Source of the DNA: Paraburkholderia panacisoli
Lineage (GTDB): Bacteria > Pseudomonadota > Gammaproteobacteria > Burkholderiales > Burkholderiaceae
Direction of reading: 5' to 3'
DNA: 64,000 bases
NCBI RefSeq assembly: GCF_008369935.1
Contig: NZ_VTUZ01000039.1
Location: forward strand, 1 to 64,000
The translations under genes and the position numbers were made by a program. Of the stretch, positions 8,247 through 17,703 are shown in pieces (position 1 is the stretch's first letter; each line of letters opens with the position of its first letter). The notes below the pieces were generated by a model. It was not told the DNA's origin, ran no database searches, and saw only the letters and a list, made by a program, of their open reading frames with translations.

Positions 8247-9074
8247 TCAACCGGTCACGAAGCTTCGCGCAACGAGAAACAGCCCCCCGCCCACCAGCAC
8301 CGCGCCCACCACACGCGCGACGCGCTCGCCACCTGGCGCCAGACGCTCGCACGTAATGGCCGTTGCCACGACGGCCATCGCGCGCAGATCCATCACGCCG
8401 GCGACCAGCAGGATCATCGTCAGTCCCGCACAGCAGTGGCAGCAGTGAAGACCGAGGTGCACGCCGTGCCGCCATGCGGCGCGGGCGTCCGCCGTCAGCT
8501 TGCGGCAGTGGCCTCTTGTCGCGCGGCAGCATTCGAGGTGGCGTGCCTTCCACGCGGTGAACTGCAGCGCGCCGGCAAGCAGCACGACCATGCCGAGCGC
8601 AACCGGCACGGCGCGGGCCAGCGCGGGCAGCTGCATCGCGAGCGCGGCAAGCGTGACGCCCAGCGCAAAAACGGCGATGCCAAACATGGCCCACACGCCA
8701 AAATATCCCGCGCTGACAAGCACGGTAAGCCGCCCGACGCGCGTCCCGCCAACCGCTTCGCGATAGCGCCACAGTATCGGCATGAGAGACGGCAGCATCA
8801 TCGTCACCATCATGACGACCCACATGCCGGCGAACGACGCGGCGACACCGGCCCACGTTTGTCCGCACATCGGCATCCACGCCCTCGACATCGTCCAGCC
8901 GCCGGGCATCGGCAATTCGCCCATCGCCGACATCGACGCGCTGCCCGCGATCGTCGCCGCCGTGCTGGCGGCGAAGCACAGCGCGGACACGCCGACGAAA
9001 ACCGCGTCGGATCTCACGCGCCGCGAGCGCTGCGCGGTCCCGGCAGCGTGAATGGTTCGCGCGAGCGGGTTCAT
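8247..9074 (-). CDS. DUF2182 integral membrane protein, Cys/His-rich
   Basis: A 275-residue membrane protein with about six hydrophobic segments. The family stretch is FAGMWVVMMVTMMLPSLMPI near residues 82-100. Cysteines and histidines cluster: C182, C183, H189, C190, then H206, H210, C211, C212, H213, C214 and C215. This suggests metal binding, in line with the old label of predicted metal-binding membrane protein. The ATG overlaps the DUF899 stop (ATGA), so translation is coupled. The long upstream frame to 9584 is an antisense-frame artefact of DUF899. Molecular function is unknown. Confidence 0.83.
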   Translation of the reverse strand: MNPLARTIHAAGTAQRSRRVRSDAVFVGVSALCFAASTAATIAGSASMSAMGELPMPGGWTMSRAWMPMCGQTWAGVAASFAGMWVVMMVTMMLPSLMPILWRYREAVGGTRVGRLTVLVSAGYFGVWAMFGIAVFALGVTLAALAMQLPALARAVPVALGMVVLLAGALQFTAWKARHLECCRATRGHCRKLTADARAAWRHGVHLGLHCCHCCAGLTMILLVAGVMDLRAMAVVATAITCERLAPGGERVARVVGAVLVGGGLFLVARSFVTG

Positions 9075-9838
9075 CGCTCGTCGTACTCGTCGTGGCGGCG
9101 CCACCAGATGCCCGTCTCGTTGCGCCCTTTGGGCGCGCGGTCGAGCCACTGGTACATGCCCCACAGCGCGTCCACGCCGCGCGCGTAGGTGGAATAGGTG
9201 TGATAGACCACGCCGTCCTCCAGGATGAACGCGCTCACGCCCGGCCGTTCGCGCGAGTAGGTGGCCGCGTCGGTGCCGGACATGGCCGCGAATTCGGCGA
9301 CGGGCGGCGGCACCGGCGTCACGTCCATCGCGTGGCCGCCGCGCGCGAAGTTGTATTCGATGTCGCCGTTGCGCTGCTGTTCCTCGGTGAACGAGACGTT
9401 GAAGTCGAAGTTGAAATCGCCGCCCGCCGCCGACGCCCACGGAAACGTCCAGCCCATCCGCCGTTTGTACGTCTGCAGCTTCCCGAGCGGCGCGCGCGAT
9501 ACCGCGCACAGCATCACGTCGTGATTCGCCAGGTGCACCGCGAAGCCGTCGAACCCGTCCGCGATCGACGAGCACGATGGGCAACCCGCCTTATAGTCCG
9601 GCCCGAACATGAAGTGGTAGACGAGAAGCTGCGAGCGCCCTTTGAAGAGCCCGGGCAGCGACACGTTGCCTTCATCGGTCTCGAACCGGTAGTCCTTGTC
9701 GACCTTCACCCACGGCAACGCCTGGCGTTGCTGCGTCAGCTCGTCGCCGCGCCGCGTGAATTCCTTCTCCGCCTTGAGCAACTCGCGCCGTGCGGCCAGC
9801 CACTCTTCACGCGTTCCGGTCATGTGTGTCGTCGTCAT
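9071..9838 (-). CDS. DUF899 family thioredoxin-like protein
   Basis: A 255-residue soluble protein of the DUF899 family, which adopts a thioredoxin-like fold. It has a CxxC at C86/C89 (GCPSCSS) after the strand LLVYHFMFGPDY. The family ending with GVDALWGMYQWLDRAPKGRNE is intact. The start at 9838 is supported by GGAGG spaced six bases. A longer frame to 10132 overlaps the divergent regulator. It is the first gene of a two-gene operon with the DUF2182 protein. A redox or metal-linked role is possible but unproven. Confidence 0.87.
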   Translation of the reverse strand: MTTTHMTGTREEWLAARRELLKAEKEFTRRGDELTQQRQALPWVKVDKDYRFETDEGNVSLPGLFKGRSQLLVYHFMFGPDYKAGCPSCSSIADGFDGFAVHLANHDVMLCAVSRAPLGKLQTYKRRMGWTFPWASAAGGDFNFDFNVSFTEEQQRNGDIEYNFARGGHAMDVTPVPPPVAEFAAMSGTDAATYSRERPGVSAFILEDGVVYHTYSTYARGVDALWGMYQWLDRAPKGRNETGIWWRRHDEYDER

Positions 9839-9974
9839 GAGTCCCTCCGTGGGTTGGGCGTCGCCGTGCGAGCCATTCCCGTTACGGCGTCGTGTACCGG
9901 TTGATGGTCGTGCTAGATTAGTACCGGACATCCGGCGGATGGGAGTGACAAGTGTGGCGGGATTGGGATGACCC

Positions 9975-11195
9975 ATGGATTCGCTGATCACGGCCGCGGC
10001 GCGAGCGCTCGCGGCGGGTGATCCGCTCGGCGCATTGAACCGTGTCGCGTTGCGCGGCGACGCGGCGGCGCTCGCGCTGCGAGGCATCGCGATGGCGCAA
10101 CTCGGGGATTTCTCCCGGGCGAAGCTGCTCATGCGAAGCGCGGCGCGAGCGTTCGGGTCCGGCGACGTCGTGGCCCGCGCGAGATGTGTCGTCGCCGAGG
10201 CCGAGATCGCGCTCGCCTCACGCGAGCTGGGCTGGCCCGCGAAGGCGCTCGACGCCGCGCGGGCGACGCTCGAAGCGCATGGCGACCGAATGAACGCCGC
10301 GCACGCGCGCTATCTGCTGGTGCGGCGTCTGTTGCTGGTCGGGCATCTCGACGACGCGGAGCGGGCGCTTGCCGGACTCGTCCCCACACTTTTCCCGCCG
10401 GCCTTGAGGGCCGCTCACGAACTGGTCGTGGCAGGCGTCGCGCTGCGGCGCCTGCACACGAAGCCCGCGCGCGCGGCGCTGGCACGGGCCGAGCGCGCCG
10501 CGCGCCAGGCCGGCATTCCGGCGCTGATGGCGGAGGTCGAAAGCGCTGCACTCCTGTTGAACACGCCAGCAGCGCGTCTGATTGCGCGTGGCGAAGAGCG
10601 GCTCCTGCTGCTCGAAGAGGTCGAAACCTTGCTGGCGTCGAAAACGCTCGTCGTGGATGCATGCCGTCATGTCGTGCGTGACGGCGGCACGATTGTTTCG
10701 CTTGCCAGCCGGCCGGTGCTATTCGCGCTCGCCCGCGCGCTGGGCGAAGCATGGCCCGACGACGTGCCGAGGGACACCCTCGTCGCGCGTGCGTTCCGGG
10801 CGAAGCGCGCGGACGAATCGCATCGCGCGCGCTTGCGTGTCGAAATCGGGCGGCTGCGCGCGGCGCTTGGAACGCTAGGGGGCGTGAGCGCGACCAGGCG
10901 CGGGTTCGCGCTGATGCCGCGCCGCGCAAGCGAGGTCGCCGTGCTCGCACGGCCGGTGGACGGCGAGCATGCACAAGTGCTCGCTTTTCTCGCGGACGGC
11001 GAGTCGTGGTCCAGTTCGGCCCTCGCGCTGGTGCTCGGCGCGAGTCAGCGCACCGTGCAGCGCGCACTCGACTCGCTCGCGGCGGCGGGCAAGGTGCAGT
11101 CGTTCGGCCGTGGGCGAGCGCGGCGTTGGACGACCCCGCCCGTGCCCGGATTCGCGACGACCTTGTTACTCCCCTCTCCATTACCCTGCGATTAG
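9975..11195 (+). CDS. HTH-domain protein with TPR-like N-terminus, probable regulator
   Basis: A 406-residue alanine- and arginine-rich protein. Residues 1-200 are a run of helical hairpins (ALRGIAMAQLGDFSRAKLLM, ARYLLVRRLLLVGHLDDAERAL) resembling tetratricopeptide repeats. The C-terminal segment about 325-385 (ADGESWSSSALALVLGASQRTVQRALDSL, then a basic GRGRARRW wing) is a winged helix. It is divergent from the DUF899-DUF2182 operon across about 136 bases and probably controls it. The beta-propeller gene follows after 9 bases. No exact family name can be given. Confidence 0.7.
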   Translation: MDSLITAAARALAAGDPLGALNRVALRGDAAALALRGIAMAQLGDFSRAKLLMRSAARAFGSGDVVARARCVVAEAEIALASRELGWPAKALDAARATLEAHGDRMNAAHARYLLVRRLLLVGHLDDAERALAGLVPTLFPPALRAAHELVVAGVALRRLHTKPARAALARAERAARQAGIPALMAEVESAALLLNTPAARLIARGEERLLLLEEVETLLASKTLVVDACRHVVRDGGTIVSLASRPVLFALARALGEAWPDDVPRDTLVARAFRAKRADESHRARLRVEIGRLRAALGTLGGVSATRRGFALMPRRASEVAVLARPVDGEHAQVLAFLADGESWSSSALALVLGASQRTVQRALDSLAAAGKVQSFGRGRARRWTTPPVPGFATTLLLPSPLPCD

Positions 11196-11204
11196 GATGG
11201 CGAC

Positions 11205-11891
11205 ATGAAGCGATCGGCGGCTGAAATCATCCGTGAATATGGGCCCTTTCCGGATGTCGATAAAGTGGGTGGGGTCACGTTTGACGGCCAGCAAGTCTGG
11301 ATTGCCGGCGGCGGCCGGCTGAACGCCTTCGATCCCGCGACGGGCAAGGCGCTGCGCTCGATCGACGTCGCCGCGGACGCGGGCACGGCCTTCGACGGCG
11401 AGCATCTGTTCCAGATCGCCGGCGGCAGCATCCGGAAGATCGACCCGAGCACCGGTCGTGTGCTCGCGACCATCCCCGCGCCAGGCGGCGGTGCCGACTC
11501 GGGGCTCACCTGGGCCGAAGGGACACTCTGGGTGGGGCACTACCCGGAGCGCAAGATTTATCAGATCGATCCCGAAACGGGCGCGATTCTCCGCACGATC
11601 GAGTCCAATCGCTTCGTCACCGGCGTCACCTGGGTCGATGGCGAACTGTGGCACGGCACCTGGGAAGATGACGCGAGCGAGCTGCGAAGGATCGATCCTC
11701 GAACGGGGGAAGTGCTGGAGAGCGTCGAGATGCCGGACGGAATGACCGTGTCAGGGCTTGAGTCCGATGGTGGCGAGCGTTTCTTCTGCGGCGGCGGAAA
11801 CAGCGGCAAGGTGAGAGCAGTCCGGCGGCCAAAACGAGGGGACACGGACGGCAGCGGTTCTGAAATGCCTGTCGATTCGGCGAGCGAGTGA
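11205..11891 (+). CDS. Beta-propeller protein, Vgb/glutaminyl-cyclotransferase-like
   Basis: A 228-residue protein of repeated four-strand blades. Each blade carries a variant of IDPxTGxVLxxI (FDPATGKALRSI, IDPSTGRVLATI, IDPETGAILRTI, IDPRTGEVLESV). GLTWAEGTLWVGHY and GVTWVDGELWHGTW fit the Vgb-like/DUF glutamine-cyclotransferase-type folds. No signal peptide is seen. It begins 9 bases after the regulator's stop, likely in the same transcript. The C-terminus is short and hydrophilic. Whether it is an enzyme or a binding protein cannot be read. Confidence 0.72.
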   Translation: MKRSAAEIIREYGPFPDVDKVGGVTFDGQQVWIAGGGRLNAFDPATGKALRSIDVAADAGTAFDGEHLFQIAGGSIRKIDPSTGRVLATIPAPGGGADSGLTWAEGTLWVGHYPERKIYQIDPETGAILRTIESNRFVTGVTWVDGELWHGTWEDDASELRRIDPRTGEVLESVEMPDGMTVSGLESDGGERFFCGGGNSGKVRAVRRPKRGDTDGSGSEMPVDSASE

Positions 11892-11997
11892 TCGAGCGTA
11901 TTCGGCCTCGGCCGCAGGGGTCAGTGACTATCGGCGCAACCTGACGGCGCACTCGTTCCATCCGCCGAGCAGCGACCTCGTGCCACGTAAAAGCAGC

Positions 11998-12029
11998 ACG
12001 GCCCGTTCGAGAAACCTCGAACGGGCCGT
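11998..12029 (-). terminator. Rho-independent terminator of the GH28 gene
   Basis: A perfect 14-bp stem (ACGGCCCGTTCGAG at 11998-12011, its complement at 12016-12029) closes the 4-base loop AAAC. Read on the minus strand it is followed by GCTGCTTTT. It sits about 80 bases past the stop of the pectinase gene. It could also act weakly on the plus-strand beta-propeller gene. Confidence 0.85.
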
Positions 12030-12107
12030 TCAAACGGATGCGTCAACGCTAGCGTCGGCATCCGTGCGTGCAGCATGATTCACGCTGCACGCCATCGCTC
12101 ACCCCGC

Positions 12108-14228
12108 TTATTGCGAACCCGTCCACGTCTGACCGGACGGCGACGAATCCCCGATGCCCGGAAAATCGACGTACGCGCTGCTGCAATCCACCGCGTTCGC
12201 GGTGCTCAGCGACTGCGATGCGTTGCCGTTCAGCACGACCCGGTTTGCGGTCGACGGGAAGATCGGCAGGTTCACGTTGTTCAGCGTCAGGTTCGCGTCG
12301 GACGTGGTGACTGCCACGTTGCTCGGCGAATCGGCGAGAACGTTGGTGAGCGTCATGCCGAGCGGGAGTGCCGCGTGCGTGATGCCACCGCTATTCGCTT
12401 CGAATCCCTCGAAGATCGCCGACGTGCCGCCGATGATATGGATGTTCGACAGCGAAATGTCGTGGAAGTCCGGATACAGCGGCGAGGTCGGATTCGGCAA
12501 CGCCTTGGTGCTGTAGTACGGTGTGAACAGCAGCGCCTGACCGCTATTGCGAATACAGATGTTGTTGTAGTTGATGTTGGTCACGATGCCGCCGCGCGCC
12601 CAATCCGACTTGATGCGCAGCGCCTGTTCCGAGCCGTCGAACGAATTGTCGTAGACCTGGATGTTGGTGACGCCGGCATTGGTTTCGCTGCCGATCGAGA
12701 TGCCGTGGCCCGCGTAAATATGGTTGTGGGCGATCACGAAACCGTACTTCCGGTCGGTCGCGACGTTGCGATTACCGTCGATGCCGAACAGTCCTGAGCC
12801 AGCCGGGCTCGGGTTGTTCGATCCCTTCGGGGAAATGTCGTCGTCGCCGGTGCTGATGTAGTTGTAGGCGAACACGGCATTCTTCAGGTAGCCGTCGAAC
12901 GAGATCTTGCCGGCCGTCGAGGTCTTCGTGCTGCCGATCGTCAACGCCTGGACCACGGGCTTGGACGACGAACCCGGATCGAACGCGTCGGTGTTCTTGG
13001 CCGTGTCGACCGTCGGCACCATGCCCAGATAGTTGGGATTGCCGTTACCCGCCGGGTTCGCCGAAGCGGACAGCGACGGCGTCTGAACCTTGACGTTCCA
13101 GACCGTGAGGCCGTCGACGCCGCTAGGCACCACGTGGAAATTGGCGCTGTTGTTCAGCGTGATGCCGAACAGCGTCAGATTCTTCGCGTAGTTGAACACC
13201 ATCATGCGGAAATTCGACTGCGAACCGACGCCGGTCGTGCCGTTCTCGATCATGTTGCCGAGCCATGCCAGATCCCACCAGGTCATGTGCCGGGCCGAGG
13301 CCGTTGTGTTGACGAAGGTGCCGCCGTCGTCGCAAGGCGCGCCGGTGGTGGCCTGCAGACCCTGCGAATAGGCCGCGTAGGTGTTCGTGCAGGTCAGGTC
13401 GACGCGCATCAGCGGATAGAGCTTGTTCGAGCTGACGATCTCCGACGCGGCCCGGCTGTCGATGCTGCCGCCGCCGACAACCGCCGAATTCACGAGGTAG
13501 CTGCCGCCGATCAGCGGCAGACAGTTGCTGGAACTGCCGGCCTTGGTCGAACTGACAGCCGTGTTCGCGCAGTACGGGCCAGCTGCATTGGGTGCATAGG
13601 CCATCACGTCGCGGGTCGCGTAGACGGTCACGCCGGTATCGACCCACAGCGTGACGCCGGACGGCAGCGTGAGCGGTCCGCTGATGAACGCGTTGCCCGG
13701 GCCGGTGCTCGACACCACCAGACGCACGGCGAACTGCGACGCGCGGTATTTCGGAGCCGCCAGTTGCTGCGCGGATGCACCCGCGATGTTGACGTTCGGC
13801 ACCGCCGCTGCGGTCTGCGATGCCGCGGCAGAGGCGTCCGCCGCGGAGATGGCGGCGCCGACCTGGGCGTCGACCGCGGCGCCGCACGCGTCGAGCGCAG
13901 CCTGAATGCGCGCCTGATCCGGATTGAGAACGGCCGATGTCGTGCCGTTATCGGCCTCGGGTCCAAGCGCGCCGCTGGGTTGGCGCACCAGCGAGTTGCT
14001 TGCTTCGAGCGTGCTGCAGACCTGGGCGTCCGTAGGCAGTTGCGGTGCCGGCGGAAGCGCGGCGTCGTTCTTTGTCACGCCGACCTTGAACGGAGCGGGT
14101 GGCGCTGCGGGCGTCGTGGCGGTGTTGCCGGTCGCAGCGGACGATGAGTTGTCACCGCTGCCGCAAGCAGCCAGCGAGGCGGCGAGTGTGACGACTAAAC
14201 ATGGGATAACGCCAAATCTGTAAAGCAT
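12108..14228 (-). CDS. Glycoside hydrolase family 28 (polygalacturonase-like) lipoprotein
   Basis: A 706-residue exported enzyme. The N-terminus is a lipoprotein signal with lipobox LAAC (Cys22), then a Ser/Thr/Ala/Pro linker and an Ala-rich region to about residue 165. The right-handed beta-helix follows with all four GH28 motifs in order: NTDAFD near 414, TGDDD near 459, GHG near 508 and RIKS near 538. These hold the catalytic aspartates and sugar-binding residues. It would cleave galacturonan at the cell surface. AAGGA precedes the start. It is longer than typical GH28 enzymes. It is a single gene with its own terminator. Confidence 0.9.
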   Translation of the reverse strand: MLYRFGVIPCLVVTLAASLAACGSGDNSSSAATGNTATTPAAPPAPFKVGVTKNDAALPPAPQLPTDAQVCSTLEASNSLVRQPSGALGPEADNGTTSAVLNPDQARIQAALDACGAAVDAQVGAAISAADASAAASQTAAAVPNVNIAGASAQQLAAPKYRASQFAVRLVVSSTGPGNAFISGPLTLPSGVTLWVDTGVTVYATRDVMAYAPNAAGPYCANTAVSSTKAGSSSNCLPLIGGSYLVNSAVVGGGSIDSRAASEIVSSNKLYPLMRVDLTCTNTYAAYSQGLQATTGAPCDDGGTFVNTTASARHMTWWDLAWLGNMIENGTTGVGSQSNFRMMVFNYAKNLTLFGITLNNSANFHVVPSGVDGLTVWNVKVQTPSLSASANPAGNGNPNYLGMVPTVDTAKNTDAFDPGSSSKPVVQALTIGSTKTSTAGKISFDGYLKNAVFAYNYISTGDDDISPKGSNNPSPAGSGLFGIDGNRNVATDRKYGFVIAHNHIYAGHGISIGSETNAGVTNIQVYDNSFDGSEQALRIKSDWARGGIVTNINYNNICIRNSGQALLFTPYYSTKALPNPTSPLYPDFHDISLSNIHIIGGTSAIFEGFEANSGGITHAALPLGMTLTNVLADSPSNVAVTTSDANLTLNNVNLPIFPSTANRVVLNGNASQSLSTANAVDCSSAYVDFPGIGDSSPSGQTWTGSQ

Positions 14229-15119
14229 GGACCATCCTTTTAATAAAGAATACTAACTATTCAGATGCTTCGTCGATTCAGTTCAACGGGGTTGCGGAGG
14301 CTCTGTTTTTTTGTTCTCGACAAGTCCGGCGATCGGGGCCGTCGCCTGAGTGATCGGTGGTTTTGGTCAGTTGTCGATCAAACTGGAATCCGCTTTGAAG
14401 CGGCGATACGGGAGCCGGCACATCGGTCGCGTTGACGAAAGCGCGCTAAATGTGACGACGCGGGACGGGCTGATTTCCCCTTTGCGACGTGGCCGTTCAG
14501 AGTCAGTGAATTGGGAGACATTGCGTCCATGCACGTGCCGTTCGGCAGAATTCCGCTCATCCTGTCTCCCGGTGCCAGTTATACGATGACGTATAAATTC
14601 TATTGGATGTGAGCGTTATCGTACATGCAGTATTTACCCGAAGTGTAAGTTAGTGTTTTGTTATAGATCTGTAAATATAGGGCTAACAGCAGAATGACGG
14701 AAATTCGAAAAATTATTTGAGAATGAATAAGTGGTAGGAAGTCGTATAAGTAATGACCGCTCGAACGCCAGCAACAGCCCCGCGAGATGACGACCGCAAC
14801 CGCACTTGCACCCCAACCTTCAGTGGCCTTTCAACGGCTCTTCAGCGCTCGACGGCCATCGTCGCGACAAGACAATCTGGTATCGTAAGACCGGAGAAGC
14901 GGAAGAATTGAGCGACCAGAATGAACTCGAAAGCGGTGGCTCGGGATGATCGAGCGGCCGCGTTATCCGGTTTCCTGTTCGGCATGGCTAGCGAGACAGC
15001 AAGCCACACGCGTGAGGCGATGAACATCTCCCTGTTCCGGCGAGTATCAACGGCGCTGCAAAACAACGCTCGCCGCGAGCCAGTCCACCCAAGGAAAGCC
15101 TGACGAGAGAGGGCTTGCG
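14229..15119. other. Long intergenic region between GH28 and TAXI genes, with an AT-rich core
   Basis: No gene recognised in about 890 bases. The core at 14580-14760 is clearly AT-rich compared with the rest of the window and holds an 18-bp perfect dyad (14579-14596) and a repeat of its half-site at 14743-14749. Short frames such as 14921-15103 show no family signature. It carries the promoters of both flanking genes. Confidence 0.5.
14579..14596. promoter_or_regulatory. Perfect dyad TTATACG-ATGA-CGTATAA, regulator-binding candidate
   Basis: TTATACG at 14579-14585 and CGTATAA at 14590-14596 are exact complements around ATGA. The half-site CGTATAA recurs at 14743-14749. The dyad lies 350 bases ahead of the GH28 gene. 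The shape is typical of GntR-type operators, but no such regulator gene is adjacent, so the binding protein is unknown. Confidence 0.55.
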
Positions 15120-16463
15120 ATGGTCAGACACAATCCGGTGCTTCAACGTGTCCAGAAAGCCCGCATGACGCGGGAGCGCCGGCGGCTTCTCATCATCTGC
15201 GTGATCGTACTGTTGGCCGTGCTCGGGTGGGCGCTGGTGACGGCGATCAAACCCGCTCTTCAGCGCACGATCGTCATCACAAGCGGTGCCGACAACGGTA
15301 TCTATCGAGGCTTTGCGGATCGCTATGCGCCGCTCCTGAAGCGCGCAGGCATTGCGCTCGATATCCGCAGTTCCTCCGGTTCGGTCGAAAATTATCAGCG
15401 GCTCGCGAATCCCGACAGCGAATATCAAGTGGGCTTCATCCAGTCCGGCACCACGAGTCCCCAAGAAACGGATCAGTTGCAGACCATCGCCGCCGTGTCA
15501 TATGAACCGATCTGGGTGTTCTATCGCGGCGATACCGTTATCGACAAGCTCGCGCAACTGCGCGGCAAGAAGGTTGCCGTTGGCGTACCCGGCAGCGGGC
15601 TGCTTAACGTTTCACAGGTTCTGCTCGGCTATAGCGGCGTCACCCGCGACAACACCACGCTGGTGGAAATGGATGCTTCCAGCGCATATCAAGGCCTCGA
15701 AAGCGGTCAACTGGACGCTGCGTTCTTTATCGGCAGACCCGACGCTCCGATGCAGAAGACGCTGCTGAACAGCGATCTCAAGCTGATGAACTTCGCGCAG
15801 GCCGAAGCGTTGGTGCAGAAATTCCCGTCGCTTTCGAAGGTCATCTACCCGCGTGCGTCGACCAGCATCGTCAAGGATCTGCCGCGCGAGGATGTCACGC
15901 TGCTGGCCGCCACGGCTTTGTTGGTCTCGAAGGACACGCTGCACCCGGCGCTGGTCTATCTGCTGCTGGATGCGGCCAAAACGGTCCACGGCGGCGAAGA
16001 TTACTTCACGCCGCTCGGCACGTTTCCCAATCTGAACACCGAGGAGTTTCCCCTCTCCGACGAAAGCACGCGTTATTTCAAATCCGGGCGGCCGTTTCTG
16101 CAGCGTTACCTTCCCTTCTGGCTGGCCAGCCTGATCGAAAGACGATTCCTTATTCTGCTGCCGTTCATGGCCTTGCTGATCGGTTTGCTGCAGGCGTTGC
16201 CGCGCATGGTGGAGGCGCGGATCAAAAAGAGATTGGTCGTGTGGTACCGGGAAATCAAATCGCTGGAAGATGAAACGTGGAAAAGCCCGCAGCCGACCGC
16301 AAGCCAGATCGCAAAGTGGCGCGATGAAATCGACGATATCGATGCACATGCAAGCGAGATACGGATTCCGCATCGCTACTTTCAGGACGTGTATGCGCTC
16401 AAGCAGGCGATTGGCGTCGTGAGGGATCGGATTTCCCAGGTCGCGGCGAAGGTGAAGGCCTAG
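15120..16463 (+). CDS. TAXI family TRAP-type solute-binding protein, membrane-anchored
   Basis: A 447-residue protein. A membrane segment at about 23-43 anchors it facing the periplasm. The TAXI binding fold follows (IVITSGADNGIYRGFADRYAPLL, SSGSVENYQRL, GKKVAVGVPGSGLLNVSQVLL). A second membrane segment lies near 345-365 (FLILLPFMALLIGLLQAL), then a basic, cytoplasmic helical tail. GAGAGAGGG precedes the ATG. No TRAP permease subunits are adjacent; the next genes are an AI-2E-type and a Na/Pi transporter. Such double-anchored TAXI proteins may act as sensors or partners for other carriers; this is inference. Confidence 0.85.
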   Translation: MVRHNPVLQRVQKARMTRERRRLLIICVIVLLAVLGWALVTAIKPALQRTIVITSGADNGIYRGFADRYAPLLKRAGIALDIRSSSGSVENYQRLANPDSEYQVGFIQSGTTSPQETDQLQTIAAVSYEPIWVFYRGDTVIDKLAQLRGKKVAVGVPGSGLLNVSQVLLGYSGVTRDNTTLVEMDASSAYQGLESGQLDAAFFIGRPDAPMQKTLLNSDLKLMNFAQAEALVQKFPSLSKVIYPRASTSIVKDLPREDVTLLAATALLVSKDTLHPALVYLLLDAAKTVHGGEDYFTPLGTFPNLNTEEFPLSDESTRYFKSGRPFLQRYLPFWLASLIERRFLILLPFMALLIGLLQALPRMVEARIKKRLVVWYREIKSLEDETWKSPQPTASQIAKWRDEIDDIDAHASEIRIPHRYFQDVYALKQAIGVVRDRISQVAAKVKA

Positions 16464-16629
16464 CTGCCGTGCCGAAACGAAATGGCCTGACCCCGGCGCC
16501 GTTGTGCCAATTGACATCGCGATGCGCTAAGGTGAGTGGCTCGCGCAGTCGGCGCAGGCGATAATTGCGGCTATCGGATTCGGCGATACCCCAACGCAAG
16601 CAGTTCGCAGATCAATGGAGCATTGACAC

Positions 16630-17703
16630 ATGACCGACAGATTGCAGGCGTCCGTATCCGTTGTCATACTGCTGCTGATTGTGGGCTGGGTGCTCTACAT
16701 CGGGCGCACCGTCTTCGTTCCCATGGTGTTCGGCATCATCGCAGTCTATGTGATCGTCGGCTTCACGCGATTGCTGGAGCGAACTCCGGTGATCGGCGAG
16801 CGGATGCCGATCCAGTTGCGTTATGCGCTGTCCGCGTTCGTGATCGCAGCCGGAATTTTCCTTGCTGTCGACATGCTCGTCGAGAACTACGACGCTCTCG
16901 TCGCGCTGGCGCCTCGCTATCAGGAGTCCATCCTAACGCTGATCCAGAAAGCGGCGGTGTTTCTGCATCTGGAAACCGAGCCCACCTGGGATTCGCTGCG
17001 GCGTGACATGCTCGCCCAGTTCAACGTTCAGGCGCTCGTGGCAAGCATGCTGACGTCGCTGTCGTCGGTGATAGTCGACGTCTTCGTCGTGCTGCTGTAT
17101 GCAAGCTTTCTGCTCGTCGAGCAACGCACGTTCAACGAGAAGCTGGCAAAGATATCGTCGAATTCGGCTAACGCCGCGCGTATCAAGAGCGTCGTTACCG
17201 ACATCAACCGGCGCATCGGCGCCTATCTCGCACTGAAGACGCTGCTTGGCGTGGTGCTCGGCGCCATCTGCTGGGGCGCGATGCGCAGCGTCGGTCTCGA
17301 ATTCGCCGGGCTGTGGGCGGTGCTGATTGCGCTGCTCAACTACGTGCCTTATATCGGCTCGGTGCTGGGGATCGTTTTTCCGACGCTGATGTCGGTGCTG
17401 CAATTCGGTGAGGTCAACGAAGTGCTGATCGTGCTGTTGTCGCTGACCGCCATTCAATTCATGATCGGCAACATACTCGACCCTTACCTGATGGGCAACT
17501 CGCTGAACCTGAGTCCGTTTGCGATCCTCGCGAGCATGGCGGTCTGGTCGGCGATCTGGGGTGTCTCCGGCGCGTTCCTCGCGGTGCCGATCACCGTCAT
17601 CGTGATCATCATTTTCTCGGAGTTCGAAATGACGAGACCCGTCGCGGTCCTGTTGTCGAAAAACGGCCGGCTGAATTACGATGGAAACTCGCCGCTCGCG
17701 TGA
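16630..17703 (+). CDS. AI-2E family (UPF0118/PerM) transporter
   Basis: A 357-residue membrane protein with about seven to eight segments. The family core LVEQRTFNEKL, then the segment IKSVVTDINRRIGAYLALKTLLGVVLG, and the LLNYVPYIGSVLG and NILDPYLMGNSLNLSPFAIL motifs are all present. Family members have been tied to AI-2 export, sodium/proton exchange or auxin-like export, so the substrate is open. It lies 166 bases after the TAXI gene and 118 before the Na/Pi gene, all on the plus strand. Confidence 0.88.
   Translation: MTDRLQASVSVVILLLIVGWVLYIGRTVFVPMVFGIIAVYVIVGFTRLLERTPVIGERMPIQLRYALSAFVIAAGIFLAVDMLVENYDALVALAPRYQESILTLIQKAAVFLHLETEPTWDSLRRDMLAQFNVQALVASMLTSLSSVIVDVFVVLLYASFLLVEQRTFNEKLAKISSNSANAARIKSVVTDINRRIGAYLALKTLLGVVLGAICWGAMRSVGLEFAGLWAVLIALLNYVPYIGSVLGIVFPTLMSVLQFGEVNEVLIVLLSLTAIQFMIGNILDPYLMGNSLNLSPFAILASMAVWSAIWGVSGAFLAVPITVIVIIIFSEFEMTRPVAVLLSKNGRLNYDGNSPLA

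Noticed and set aside
10129..11181. A 350-codon minus-strand frame
   Set aside because: It is antisense to the HTH/TPR-like regulator and consists of Arg/Ala/Pro-rich random sequence.
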